DNA from: Syncephalis plumigaleata
Taxonomy: Eukaryota; Zoopagomycota; Zoopagomycetes; Zoopagales; Piptocephalidaceae
Length of the DNA: 61,988 bases
Assembly: GCA_025201365.1 (NCBI GenBank)
Contig: JAIXMF010000039.1
Location: 1 to 61,988, forward strand
Reading direction: 5' to 3'
Shown here: piece by piece, positions 1-12,179 of the stretch
Layout of the letters: each line of letters starts with the position of its first letter
How positions within the stretch are numbered: the stretch's first letter is position 1
Position numbers and translations under genes: made by a program
Notes under the pieces: generated by a model
Told to the model about the DNA's origin: nothing
What the model saw: the letters and a program-made list of their open reading frames with translations, nothing else
Database searches by the model: none

Positions 1-2730
1 GTGCGAGAGCGAGTGAGTGAGTGAGTGGAAAGAAAAATACCGGCACGTAAGGAATAGAAAGGTGAATTACCATTCAGGTGATCGTGCTAACACATGCCTT
101 TGTCGGCAAATAATAGGAGTAGTAATATACCGCTCGTTCCTATCAAAAAGTTACTTGACAACTACGTAATAGTAGTAAAATAACAGGAAGAAAACAGATA
201 AAGCAACTCGTGTTCAGAAAGGAAAAGAAGAGTCTATATGATCCGATATCAAAATACGATCACAAAAAAAGAAACCCAACCCAACCCAGCCCCCAAAAAT
301 AGCTCAATGTCAAGGATACCCGTTGCCAATGGAAAAAGAAAACGCTTAGCAAAAGTGACTAACTGTACACCCTGCGTATTTCCAAGTCAAGTACACATGT
401 GTACACACCTACTCAATGGCTATGTTATGGTTATGATGCGAAGAAAGAGGAAAAGACGACAGAGAGAGAGAGGGAGAGAATGAGAGGACGAGAATGAGTG
501 TTATAGAAAAGGGATGAATAGATTGTGCACGAACAATCAATTAGTGCTAATAGCAATAGCGATACTATCTAATACTACAATTACTATAGAGTCACTAATA
601 ATGAAAAGATGAATAAATGAACATCACCTAATTAGGTAGAAAGGAAAAGGAATACCACAAGTAGATGATAAAAGAAAGAGAGAGATGATAAGAAGTAAAT
701 TAACAGGGAATCCACGTTTAATTGCCTTATGGATGATGAATTGCCGAGAATAAAGCACGCGTTTGCGATGGGATGTGAAGATCAAAGTAAGAAGTAAACG
801 AGTAGAACAGGTAGCATGCGTAAATATAGAGAGCCATACACACATACGCGCATATATACACATAGACACCATGTGATAAAGCACCACCATCAACTACTTC
901 AACTTCACCACCACTATTATTCTTGTTATTATTCCTTCATGTCATGTGTGCCGTGCAAGCATTCACGCACCATTATGGATAGAATAAAAGTGTTAGTGTG
1001 AATTAGCTAGGCTACAATAGGTGTGTGTGTGTGTGTACGTGTGCGTGTATGGATCGGCCCGTTTCGCACTTTTTCATCTGAAGTCAGCGTTGTTGTGCGC
1101 TTGTTTCAAGGCGGCTAGGCAAGACACACTTATCTCGCTGACTGCCCGTGCATATCACTCAACCAGCTAAATAATAGCGGATATAACTAATGAATGTATG
1201 CGCTATAACTGCTAAACAAAAATGGCGTACAAGTACACTCGCAATACTGATCATGTACCCACCAGATGAACTAGTGATAAAGTAAATGTAGCAAGCTATA
1301 ATCAACGTGAATATACGCAGACATTTACAGTCACAGCGATATGGTAGGAACAAAGTAGGAAAAGAAGTAGACTCTAATGGGATAGATCCACTAGCATACA
1401 TCCGTTTACATGTCAATATCGATAAATACTTACCTCGATGGTTGTTATCTAGTGGTAGTAGTAATAGTAATAAAACAGAGCAGTAGTTGCTTGATAGTTA
1501 TGTATTGGTAGTGGTAATGGTGGTGGTAGTAGTAGTAAGGAGAGAATCCAAAGGTATGTTATGGTGACTATATGTATTATCGTAGAATGAGCGGATGAAC
1601 AGAGAAAGGAGTAAACACATACACATGCACACGTGTGTTATGTGCAAGCGTACCAATAATTGAAATAACCAACAAGTATTAATCGTGTTATTACGATGGA
1701 TTAATAGGGAGGGAGAGAGAGAAGTTAAGAAAAAACACGCCAAAAAGGAGACAAATTAAAGAGTAAGAGAGAGAGAGAATGATAGGGAAGAAAAGGAGAG
1801 TAATATGCGGGATAATCAGGCAATCTCCATCCGATGAATATATAGAATTTAGAGAGAGAGAAAGAGAGAAATAAAGATAAAAACGTGGTAATAAGGCGGT
1901 AGAGTGACTATACTACTACTCACATTGATACAACGGTAGCGTATGGTATATACATAGCATACACGCATTCATACCATTCATACGCAAGGGTAACTTGAAC
2001 CTATTCATTATGCCAATGATGGTAATGTCACGCGGTATGTGTGTGTGTGTGTGTGTGTACTGGTGAACATGACTGCCATGTGGATAAAGGTATTGATGAA
2101 ACAGGGCGCCAATAAAATGATGCTCGATAGATGACGGCACCATTTACCACGAATAGAAAAAAAAGAGAGAGAGAGAGAGAGATGGCATGGCAAGTCGCAA
2201 TGTGTGCGTGTGCGTATGTGTGCATGTGTGTATGTGTACATGTCTGTGCCATGAAGTATCGCTTGCTTGTGGAATTCCGGTTTAACTCGGCCTTAAGCCA
2301 TTGCTGTTTATGCTGGAGAGCACCACATAGCAAACTTGTAGGCCAAGGTTACTACTAACATGCTACTCGGCACCATATCAGCATTTGTAGTAAACAGCGT
2401 ATAATTAACTGGATTTACACTGATAAATGCTCTATGCTTTCATACAGATGATATACACATCTGTCATGGAGATAAAGGAATTAACTTTGTAGTGTTATAG
2501 TAGCATTGATTGTAATCTGTAAATAATAGCATTGTCAGTGAATTCATAAAGCCAAGCAAAGTGCAATGAACGAGTCAGGTTGTGTAACCATTCTCTACCG
2601 CTAGCTGGATAAACGATAACACGCTGTAGTTGTAGCATGCTTAGTTTGAGTAACATCATTATCATTTACTATAAGATATATAGATTTAGCAATAAAAAAT
2701 CTATTCAATTATAATTAATGGTGCAAACTT
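1..2730. other. Gene-free AT-rich stretch with microsatellites
   Basis: No open frame here looks like a protein. The stretch holds simple repeats: GA-rich runs near 460-480, 1850-1870 and 2163-2182, and GT runs near 1021-1035 and 2038-2058. The short frames on both strands are translations of these repeats. No RNA gene was recognised. Confidence 0.6.
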
Positions 2731-3370
2731 ATTTATTAATAAAAATAAAGGGCTAACTGTGTTAATTGATTGGGAAAGCCCTGTATACTAACTTGAGTAT
2801 TAATCTCGAGTACATTCACGTAGTAGAAAGGCGGCAATATCAACGTCACTCCAATAGTTAAAGTGGACCTGTAATCCGGTCAAGTACTCATTCTCGAGTA
2901 AACCCTCCTGTAGACACCAGTCTACCCGTCCGGAATAATTCAGCTGTTCCAATAACACTCGTGGATCAGCCGACATACTCGGTCTAGAGTTTTGTGTCTG
3001 TTCAGCACTACTCGTCGTTGTAGTGTCCGCGTTATCCGCCTGCTCCTTGGCCTCCTTGGTTAGTGATTTAAAGATACTTACGGCACGTATACTCGTACGC
3101 ATCGAATCGATCAATCGGTTCACTCGATAGTGCACCTTGCTCGCTCGTTATCGATGTCGTTGTCGTTGTCGATACTCGTGTGAGCTTGTCTCGCTTGATT
3201 TTGTCGTTCTTTTGTGTTAAACGCTCCACTTCATCCCAGCCACGTACCAATTTAATACCACCTAGATTCTCTCCCTTTGTGAATTTAGCAACGATACTTT
3301 CCGCAAAATTGCCACTAAGCAGCCATGCACCTCGTGCAGACGTAAATATAACTGATTGTGTTATATAAGG
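2731..3370 (-). pseudogene. Truncated, rearranged copy of the DDHD phospholipase A1 gene
   Basis: Two blocks are nearly identical to the intact phospholipase gene at 9044-12085. About 2750-3103 matches about 8990-9348 (C-terminal DDHD end and 3' flank). About 3103-3370 matches about 10905-11168 (an upstream exon). The 1.55 kb between them in the intact gene, including the GHSLGS catalytic block, is missing. The junction near 3103 falls in a short shared CATCG-like sequence and puts the two blocks in different frames, so no lipase can be made. A 6-bp gain lies near 3153. Homology on the high-coordinate side stops abruptly at about 3370. This is a recent partial duplication with an internal deletion. 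Confidence 0.85.
2735..2790 (+). repeat. Palindrome-ended dispersed repeat, copy 1
   Basis: A TTATTAATAAAA lead is followed by GGGCTAACTGTGTTAATTG and ends AAAGCCCTGTAT. The ends GGGCT and AGCCC are inverted repeats that could close a small hairpin. It lies directly 3' of the phospholipase pseudogene. Related copies are at about 8985-9033, 16100-16150, 42715-42760 and, on the minus strand, 41521-41580. Confidence 0.6.
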
Positions 3371-3685
3371 ACTGGGACATTCCTCCAATCAATCCGTTGT
3401 TTGTGATCAGCATCGCTTCCTTTTTACCAGTTAGATCGGTGCTTTCACCGACATGGTATTCATGTTTACCTTTACTGCACTTTAGGTCTAAATACGCAAT
3501 ATATTCCAAATACTGACAGGTATTTACCCATTTACCGTTATCCCGCTGGCTATACTCAAAATTAACGCCAATGACAGACGCAAAGGTACACTCCAACATA
3601 GTATCACAAGCACGCCTCTTACTCTCTTCGAACCTGACCTTAATAGTATTTGGATCTTTCAATAGAACTGAAGCAGGTAAGAGAA
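3371..3685 (-). other. Unidentified exon-like fragment fused to the phospholipase pseudogene
   Basis: On the minus strand an acceptor-like CCTGCTTCAG at about 3676-3685 is followed by an open frame of about 100 codons. It contains LLKDPNTIKVRFEESKRRAC and, further on, RDNGKWVNTCQYLEYIAYLD. It runs into the phospholipase-derived block at 3370 in a different frame. The composition looks protein-like rather than repeat-like, but I do not recognise the family. It has no plausible upstream exon and no 3' end of its own. It may be an exon of another gene left here by rearrangement. Confidence 0.35.
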
Positions 3686-3689
3686 ATTG

Positions 3690-6680
3690 TAGCCAATACG
3701 CTTCGAAATAAAAGCAGTAAAGGGCAGATGCTCTAGCTTACTAGCTGCTTGTATAGCTTCATTTTTATATGTGAATTCTTGTAGTTCGTAGGACTATAAG
3801 ACGATATACTGGTATTACTGATCTATACACCAACTAACACATCGCGTCATTGTCTTGACATTATTGTAGCAATATCTTTATTGTAGTAGTCTATATGCAT
3901 GAGCCAAGTACACAAAGCAATCCATTGTCATTCAAATAGAACCATTCAAAAATGCTCAATAATAAGTATATATTTAGTTTATTCGTCTATTATTAGCAAT
4001 CAACAAGAACCAATACTAATTGACATGTTTGTTACTAGTGTCTAATGATATTAATGATTTACTAATCCACATCTAAGTACCCATTTCATTGTTGTTTCTT
4101 TACTTCTTTACCAATGCCGTCTTCTTTCTTTTAACTACATTCCGCTTGTCATTCAACAATACATATATTCTTAGTCTTGACTACATTCTACTTGTTGTTG
4201 ACTTCTTTCACATACTGTCTTCTTCATGCCAACCACATTCTAGTCGTTTCTCTTGCTTCCCTTTTCCCTTTACTTCTTTCACTTGTTATCTTCTTCGTGC
4301 CAACTGCGTTCTAGTTGTTTCTCTTGTTTCTATTCCCTTTTCCTCACTACTAAACAGTAAGTGCCTTCTTAGTAGTAACTACATTTCACTTGTCTGTAAA
4401 CAACACGCGTCCACTTTCTCCTAACTATATGCTATTTATTCTTTTTCCTTCTATTTACTTATTTACTTTACACAGCACGCGTCTTCTTCGTGTCATTCCA
4501 TTCCTCTATTCCTTGTTTATTGCTTCCGGCTATTCTTTTGTTTACTACTAATCTTAGCTCATTTATGTGCTCAGCGTCTTTAGTATCCTAGCACCTTTGT
4601 TTATTGCTTGTCCTACTCATTAGCATACACTGCGCTGTCTTGTATGCGTAATGTTGCTTTTATGTGTCTGCTATCCTCGCTGATACACGTCATCCCCACT
4701 CTGTCTTTTTTCCACTATTCGTTCATATATCACTCCACTCTATCATAATGATATCTACACGTCGTTATTCCACTACAAACATACGTCGTTTCTGCAAGTT
4801 GTTTGAGTATGCGTGTCTTTGTACCGAGTACTTATTACTTTATTCCTTGTTCCTTTTCTTTCATTCTTAACAATATATCACTTGTCGTTAGTCTATTCCT
4901 CGGTCTTGTTCCATTCTATTCTTGACTACCGGTAACATACAACCTGCTAAGCGTGCTGATCAGTTATTCATTCGCAGCATTTGCTATTCCTCGCTATACA
5001 GACAACACTGCCTGCTGTCTATACAATAGCGTGTTTATTTACCTTAATTGCCGCTGTTTGGCATAATAGGGCAATGCAAATAACTAAACGTGCACGCTAT
5101 ATGCATTCTTCTCTTCTTCTCTTCTGCTTCTTCTGCTCATTTTCTACCGTTTCTCTGTGCTTTCTTGCTCTCACACGTCACTCATACGTCTAATAAATTG
5201 CCATGGATTACACCCGTCCATTTTATTTATCTCTTTCTTTGGTCACATGCATGTAGACATTGTTGTAGTATTACCAGGTGTAAGCATATATATGTATGAT
5301 CCTTTGTCATATACGTGCTAACAATTCATTAATTGGAATGATTGGTATACTGCTCGTTCTTAATTGTACTATATTGCCAGCAAACAGTGTAGGCTCATTT
5401 TAGTTTAATCATTCTATTTTATTGCTGTATTATAATCTTGTCTTGACCGTAGATTGCTTCGTGGCATGGACCTGTGTTTATATGAAAGTGTTAACGTACC
5501 AATGTTGTCTTTATTGTTATGCTTAATGATCATTAAATGTACGATTAATTAAGCATCGGTATTATTACTATAGCACATCCAGACGTAGAATTCGACAACG
5601 ACTCGATATACAGCATATGACTATGGAGTATGCGAGTATTTGTAATGTGGATCCGATTTATTTAGTATGGTATAGTTGACACTGTAAACTATCATTGAGG
5701 CATCTGGTAAAAACGAGTATTGCATTCTCGTTGTAAGCATATATGCATACGTGATCATTCCGTTCACTAGTTTGATAACTATTAAATCGTTAATAGCATT
5801 AATCGAATAGGACTACAAGACAGCACAAGACTTACAGGTAAGATGATAGTAGAAGACATGTATATAAATTCATTTAATAAACTGCACTAGATTTATTGAT
5901 TTTATATCGAATGAGGTAGTCCCGGTGGCCATAGCAGCAATAAATGTATTCGAACTAGGTGGCAATAATAATACTTAGCATACACATTCTAATACAGCGT
6001 AAACACGGAGATTTATTATGATGTACTCGCTATGATATTCTTGCCAATGCTTTTACACAATAAACATCCATCTTTACAATAGCTATATGCTGATTCTTCG
6101 AGCAATCATTATTCTACATTAATGCAAATGGTGTATGTCGTGGATGAATCTATACTAGATGATTAGCCTTGCTGGGTTTTGACGACGACTGAAATGGCTA
6201 GTCCACCTACTGATCGAGAATAACATCCGACTCCATTCTAATTACCGAATACTTGCTGCTGTATGTCAGCCATGTGATATGCTCAGTTTAATCGACCGAT
6301 TGAGATGACGATTGCCCATACTTATATAGAAATGCCGTCAATGGTAATAATCGAGTGTTCGCTATGTTGGTAGTAATTAATGTAGCATAGATTGCATAAT
6401 AGTAGTATCGCGTGTATCAATATCTATCATTGATCATACCATATGGATGTTTATAGACTGATGATGATGATAATGATGATGATGGTATCATTAGTAGTAA
6501 TAATTGCTAGCTGATCATTCTAATCCATTCAACTAATAGTAAATATCGTACACGAATACAGTATGATAAAGTAACAATTTATAATGGGTATGTGTCTAAC
6601 AACTTGGTTTTATATGTTCAGGATGATCGAATGAATCAGGTCGTTATTCAATAGGCTTGCTTGTACATCATCGATGGGAT
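3690..6680. other. Intergenic, with a pyrimidine-rich degenerate repeat at about 4080-5200
   Basis: No gene seen. From about 4080 the plus strand becomes strongly C+T rich and contains a degenerate tandem structure: phrases resembling TCTTCTTCRTGCCAAC recur about 71 bp apart (4218 and 4289). Part of this block (about 4240-4510) is similar to the minus strand of about 8450-8650. The open frames here are low-complexity Leu/Ser/Phe translations. 5300-6680 is AT-rich with nothing recognisable. Confidence 0.55.
4240..4510 (+). repeat. Copy A of a pyrimidine-rich dispersed repeat
   Basis: This segment shares a series of phrases in the same order with the reverse complement of 8450-8650: AACAGTAAGTGCCTTCT, then a CGCGTCCACTT-like phrase, then TAACTATATGCTA, then ACGCGTCTTCTTCGTGTCAT. 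Order and spacing are kept, so this is a shared repeat, not chance low complexity. With the 8450-8650 copy it makes an inverted pair flanking the isoleucyl-tRNA synthetase relic. Confidence 0.65.
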
Positions 6681-6687
6681 GTTACTA

Positions 6688-7727
6688 TTAGTTATATGAA
6701 TGCATAGTAGTAGTAATGACGTGTCCATTGTTATTGTTCACAACAAGCTGGCATCGATTGCATAGACATTACGGTTGATCAGATCGATAGCTCCAACATC
6801 TAGGACATTTATGTCGTGCCGATAAACGTAGAATCATTTGACCAGATGCACCATTCATAATGTCTATAACGTTGTCGATCAATAGTCATTATCATGGCAC
6901 ACTCATACTGCATACTTCATCTTTACTTGGTAATGATATCGTTTCACTAATAAGGACAGTGTCATTTCTCGTGCTTAATGTCGACTGTACAGCAACATTA
7001 ACCGATGCATATAAGAACAGTTCAGGTAGTTGTGATGCTAATGCATATTGCTTAATAAGCTATATACAACCAATATCACTATCGCTATTGTTATTGTCGT
7101 CTTACCGTATTTCTGTAGTAATTGACCTAGTGGAGACATTGCACTGTCTTCCAGTTCTAGTGTCAGATCGATTTGCGCGCTTGTCTTGATTCCCCTGTCA
7201 GCCAATGAGATTTGTAAATAAATCATTTGGTATACTGCATATAGTACTTACTTGGCCTGCCGCATCTTCTCGACTAGCTAGTAATACTGACTACGAAGGT
7301 GTCGTAGCACTGTCCAGTCTTGCTCCAAAACAATATTATGCCAACGATCATCCTATTCATCACCAATGCTCGAGTGTTAGACCACACATAGCTCAGTAAT
7401 TGCAAGTGTTTACCAGAGATATCCATCCCAACTGCAATACGCTGTCAAGTGGTGTCGACCAACTCGACGAGGAGAAAAGCTGAATCTCCTCGGCTAAATG
7501 ACAAGTAATTGGTGCGAGTGCGCGTGTGCACACTTCAATTATCTATGCAGTATTCCTTGCTTAGCTACAGTTGCATACCAAGTGTCAATGACTTACGTGA
7601 TATACGGCAGTCTGTGCCGACCTTCGTGCCAACGATAATTTGTCGTCAACGTAAAGCCGCTCCTTGATAGATTCAAAGTAGAACGCCGATAGTTGTGAGT
7701 TGATAAAGCGATTCAATTCTTGAATAA
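6688..7727 (-). pseudogene. Relic of isoleucyl-tRNA synthetase (C-terminal part), probably the mitochondrial enzyme
   Basis: Six exon-like blocks on the minus strand join in phase: 7727-7597, 7542-7414, 7352-7252, 7194-7106, 7037-6909 and 6863-6688. They read as the anticodon-binding and C-terminal region of a class I isoleucyl-tRNA synthetase. The first block contains LNRFINSQLSAFYF, then SLARRSAQTAVYH. The next has APITCHLAEEIQLF. The last has the zinc-binding CPRCW followed by CLCNRC. Splice sites between blocks are kept, but there are two in-frame stops: TAG at 7280-7278 and TAA at 6771-6769. No catalytic-domain exons (HIGH or KMSKS) can be found above 7727. I infer a truncated pseudogene with a functional copy elsewhere. 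Similarity to the bacterial/organellar type is from family knowledge. Confidence 0.8.
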
Positions 7728-8449
7728 CTACAATAAACAAAGCAGATATTAGTCCTACCGTTGCGTATGCTATTCACACTTCTTATCGACAACCTTTATT
7801 GAACGAGAATACTCCATAAACATTGCTAATTAACGTGGCAGAGCAATGTAGTTCATGTAAGATATAATAATCTATCAAGTAACGATAATGCAAAACGGTT
7901 GACGTATTCAATATCCATTATTGCATATGAGTAGCAACGAGTGAACAAAGTGAATACACGATAAACAATGTAATAAACAAGCAGTAGTTAGTAGAATGAC
8001 TGACTTGTTATGAATGAGCAAGGAAGGGTGCATGAACACGTATGTCAGTTTATTCGAAGAAGCAGTGTATGCTTGTAGGTAGATAGAGTATGTAGATGGC
8101 AGTAAACAAATAAAAATACAAATAAAAGCATGACGTAATAGTGGCATACAAACAGATGACGGAAAAGAATGGTAAAAGTAAAAGGTACATATTACAACGA
8201 GAGCAGTAAACGCTCAAACATTGATAAATAAGCAGGACAGTGATAGAAAACAAAGGACTAGAACGAGCAACAAACAAGGCTTATTGGTATAGTAATAATA
8301 ACGACAAGTGAGCATGTAGATAGGTTAGAGCAAGAGGAAGAGAACAAAGAGATAAATAAACGTCATAGAGATAGTATGGCAGAATAGCTGCTATTGGGAA
8401 TGTGTATGTTAAAGTGAAAGAGGAAGTAAGTGGAATGCGAATGACACGA

Positions 8450-8650
8450 AGAAGACGCGTATTACTGAGAAAGTAAATAGGTAAATAAAAGAAAGAGGAA
8501 TAACTAGCATATAGTTAAGAGGAAGTGGACGCGTATTGTTTACTGACAAGTGGAATGTAGTTGACACAAAGAAGGCACTTACTGTTTAATGACAAGGGAA
8601 ATGGCAGGGAAACGAGGCTGGCACGAATAAGACGCATATTAATAAAGAGA
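8450..8650 (-). repeat. Copy B of the pyrimidine-rich dispersed repeat
   Basis: Read on the minus strand, this copies the order of phrases at 4290-4510, for example CAGTAAGTGCCTTCT, ACTATATGCTA and CGCGTCTTCTTCGTGTCAT, with scattered substitutions and small indels. It lies in inverted orientation to copy A. Confidence 0.65.
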
Positions 8651-8749
8651 GAGAAAGAAGGCTTTTATTGACTAATAAAGAAAATTAACAATTTATACAT
8701 CAGTCGATAATGAGGAATGGAAATATATTAGAATTGTTAACGAAGTAAA

Positions 8750-8980
8750 GGAAGAGGAAATAATGTAGATAATGAAGTAAAGGGAAAGGGGAAAGAGAAG
8801 CAAAGATGAAACGAATACTTGGAAGTGGATTGGTAGACCATTAATCAAGTGTTAACAAATAGTTAAGAAGAAATTGCTAATGGTAGTATTAGTAGAAGCA
8901 AATAAATATATTAACACCCGTTACAAGATTTACGCATTTATTAATAAATAATCTATTTAATAAAGTGTTAACAAGTTTAT
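8750..8980 (-). repeat. Left arm of an inverted repeat flanking the phospholipase gene
   Basis: The reverse complement of this interval aligns with 12180-12420. Shared phrases in order are TTGTTAACAC, TAGATT, TTTATTAATAAATG and TTTGTAA, then a TGTTAATA phrase. By eye identity is roughly 70-75% over about 100 bp and weaker beyond. The phospholipase gene lies between the arms. Confidence 0.55.
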
Positions 8981-8984
8981 TGAT

Positions 8985-9033
8985 AAAAATAAAAGACTAA
9001 CTATGTTAATTGATTGGGAAAGCCCTGTATACT
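8985..9033 (+). repeat. Palindrome-ended dispersed repeat, copy 2
   Basis: Almost the same as copy 1 (AAGACTAACTATGTTAATTG, ending AAAGCCCTGTAT). It sits just beyond the stop codon of the intact phospholipase gene, so it was part of the duplicated segment. Confidence 0.6.
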
Positions 9034-9043
9034 AATGTTGGTA

Positions 9044-12000
9044 TTAATCTCGAGTACATTCACGTAGTAGAAAGGCGGCAATATCAACGTCACTCCAATA
9101 GTTAAAGTGAACCTGTAGTCCGGTCAAGTACTCATTCTCGAGTAAACCCTCCTGTAGACACCAGTCTACCCGTCCGGAATAATTCAGCTGTTCCAATAAC
9201 ACTCGTGGATCAGCCGACATACTCGGTCTAGAGTTTTGTGTCTGTTCAGCACTACTCGTCGTTGTAGTGTCCGCATTATCCGCCTGCTCCTTGGCCTCCT
9301 TGGTTAGTGATTTAAAGATACTTACGGCACGTATACTCGTACGCATCGTGGCAAACATCGTACTGGCCCGGCCTGCAATGCCCGACCCCACTTCTTGCAT
9401 ACCAAGATGCAGTCCGCGTAATCCTCCCTTCGTGTATGGAACTGGTTTAGGGACGGTTGCGGCATGACTTGGATCTATCAGTGGTTCCATACGATAAGCG
9501 ATCGGATCGGCTCGATGATAGACGTTGTAGAGATTCTCGACCAATGGTTGAGCCAGTTGCATATGCGGTAATCCATCGGGACCAAGTCGCGTATTGAAGC
9601 CTGTTCCTTCACGAGCACTATTGCCATATGCCTCGTACGCATAATGCATACAACCATTGGGGCCACGCGGTCGTAGCGCGCATCCCTTCAAGAGCAGAAA
9701 TAAACCGATAGGCGAGCCAAGTGCAAATAGATTAGTCACGGGAAACTTGAGTTGCGGCAGAGCTGTCCTCGAGGATTTAGCGGTAGCCACCGAGTCAGCA
9801 ATCGAGCTCTTCTTATTGTGCACGGATTTACCACGTTGACTCGCGTGTCCCCTCAATGACATCCAGGCTTCGGCGCGTGATCGTTGCGCGCACAAAATGT
9901 CGAATGATAACACCGAACCTAGCGAGTGCCCAAGTATCGAGATCCGCCCACCGTTAAGTAGGAAATTAGGATTACGCCGTAAGAATAATCGATAGATACG
10001 ATTCAGCTCTTCAATAAGTGCGTCATACATTTGACGTCGATATTTAGGTGTCATGTAGAGCAGGACTAGACGAGGAATAACACGTTAATACCGACATTAA
10101 TTACTAATTATTACATGAATGCTTACCATCAAGTAGGACATCCGATACGAGTGTTCTAATCGCCGGTATACCACTCAGAGTAATACTCGATAGACTGGGT
10201 AGTGAGGCATAGCCACGATTCTGAGCTGCCAATAAACGACGTTGTGATCTACGCTTCTTACGTCTTTCCTCTTCTGTACATTTACCGTGAGCTACACTGC
10301 CGCCAAATAGATCACCATCGCTACTTTCATTGTCATCGTCATTGTTGTTGCTCGTTTCTTCTTCATTTACATTCTCTGTTAATGGTTCATCTTCGCTGTC
10401 TTCTTCTTCTTCTTCTTCACTTGTATCATTGTTAATCCCACCAAACATGCCATCGCCTAGTGAATGTTCACCGCCTGCACCAAATCGAATCTTGTATCGC
10501 CATTCCACAGGCAATACTTGAACACCTCGTCCAAGTATTAGATCAGGATCAGTTGGCGCTTTCTTCTGATTGCTTGTACCATTGTAAGAAGCAGCTGTTG
10601 TGGTAGGATCCTTCATCACTTGTCGCAATACATTGCAATCATTAACAATGCTAACTAAATCGGTCTTTTCTCCTAACTTTTGACCAATACTACAATGTCA
10701 TGTTAATAAAGTATGGCTTTTTACATTATCATCAGCAGCATAATATTAATAATAATACTTACCCATGTACTACGAGAATTAAATGCTCAATCTTCCGATC
10801 CCGTTTCGCTGAAGATGTCTTACTCGATCTACTACCACCGCCACCACTACTATCGATGGTAGCGCTATCATCCATAATATCCATGGAGGACAGAGAATAG
10901 TCATCGAGTCGATCAATCGGTTCACTTGGTGGCGCACCATGCTCGCTCGTTATCGATGTCGTTGTCGATGCTCGTGTGAGCTTGTCTCGCTTGATTTTGT
11001 CGTTCTTTTGTGTTAAACGCTCCACTTCATCCCAGCCACGTACCAGTTTGATTCCGCCTAGATTCTCTCCCTTTGTGAATTTAGCAACGATGCTTTCGGC
11101 AAAATTGCCACTAAGCAGCCATGCGCCTCGTGCAGACGTAAATATAACTGATTGTGTTATATAAGGACCTAACAAGGGCCATTTAGGAACGGATGTTGCA
11201 TTGCCATTTGCTCCTATGGTGACGTGTCCCGCTGCGACATGAGCATTACCACCCGACGGTGGTGCAGTCGATGATGTTACCATAGAAGTGGGTGGACTAG
11301 TCGACAAACTACCCTGAATCGGTGCCGTAGTAGCCCTTCGCATGGCAGACGAAGTGGTAGAATCCATATCTTGTAGCCATGGTCGATGTTTCCTATCGAT
11401 CAGTTAATTACTGCTACGATTACACATTACTCCATTTCATCCCGTTCACTTACAAGTAACCATCTTCAAGCTGACGAGTTAGATTCTCCTCACATGGTTC
11501 GTATTTATTACCGACAAGTTGGAACCACAACGCTCTACGCACCTCATAGGCATTGCCTCGCCAGTACACCGGTCGTAGTAGACGTGCTCGAATATCCACC
11601 TCGAACAGCTGATCCTCCTGCACTGCCACCAATGGTGATCGATCCTCGCTTCGTGCATCAGCTCGTGCAGCCGTGGACTGTTGATAGGCCGCTTCCAGTT
11701 CATGTGAATCCTCATTAGAGAACGGCTCCCAATTGGTGGGGCGTGGTTGTTTGTCCGCCACCGGAGATGGAGCGGCAGCTGAAGCGGCGGCTGCTGCTGC
11801 TGCTTGTGCACTAGACTCTGTAACATTTGCTGCCACTGCTGCCGCGGCTGCTGCTGCTGCTGTCGCTGTCGTGGTTGAAGGTGAGAACAAGCTAGTGGTT
11901 GAAGGTGGCAATGACGAGGGTAATGACTCTGTTGAGTTTGTCGTAGTCGCTTTTGTAGTGGCACCGGTGGCTTTGTTCTGTGGCACGCTATGTGCCTGTC

Positions 12001-12085
12001 CCGAATGTGGTCGCGGTGCATCTGTAGCGTAGAACCACCGAGGCAGTACAGCTGGTGGCTGTCCTGACGCTGAACCAAACGACAT
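9044..12085 (-). CDS. DDHD-domain intracellular phospholipase A1
   Basis: Predicted 948-residue lipase of the phosphatidic-acid-preferring phospholipase A1 family (DDHD1/DDHD2/SEC23IP group), which removes the sn-1 acyl chain from phospholipids at ER/Golgi membranes. Four exons join in phase: 12085-11454, 11392-10763, 10689-10127 and 10065-9044. Residues about 115-210 form a WWE-like region (NWEPFSNEDSHELE, PVYWRGNAYEVRRALWF). A VHGIGQKLG motif crosses the second junction. The serine nucleophile lies in GHSLGS at about residue 656, and the C-terminal DDHD domain includes RVDW and HFNYWSDVD. The N-terminal region has alanine runs, and an acidic Glu/Asp stretch lies in exon 3. Family assignment is firm; lipid preference is inferred. 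A partial copy lies at 2731-3370, and the flanks are inverted repeats. Confidence 0.93.
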
Positions 12086-12179
12086 TAGAGAGGGGAACTA
12101 AACGGAATGCCAACAAGAAGAGAAGTAAGGTGAAATGAACAAGGAATACAGGGTTGTTCTAACCAGTTAACACTTGGTC

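Larger units (their letters stand above)
7740..8990. other. Intergenic, purine-rich on the plus strand
   Basis: No gene seen. About 8000-8900 is pyrimidine-rich on the minus strand. 8450-8650 is the inverted partner of 4240-4510, and 8750-8980 is the inverted partner of 12180-12420. Short minus-strand frames are Leu/Tyr/Ser-rich and not believable as proteins. Confidence 0.55.

Noticed and set aside
6860-7189. Plus-strand 109-residue frame
   Set aside because: It is antisense to the isoleucyl-tRNA synthetase relic.
11733-12032. Alanine-rich plus-strand protein
   Set aside because: It is the antisense shadow of alanine and serine codon runs in exon 1 of the phospholipase gene.
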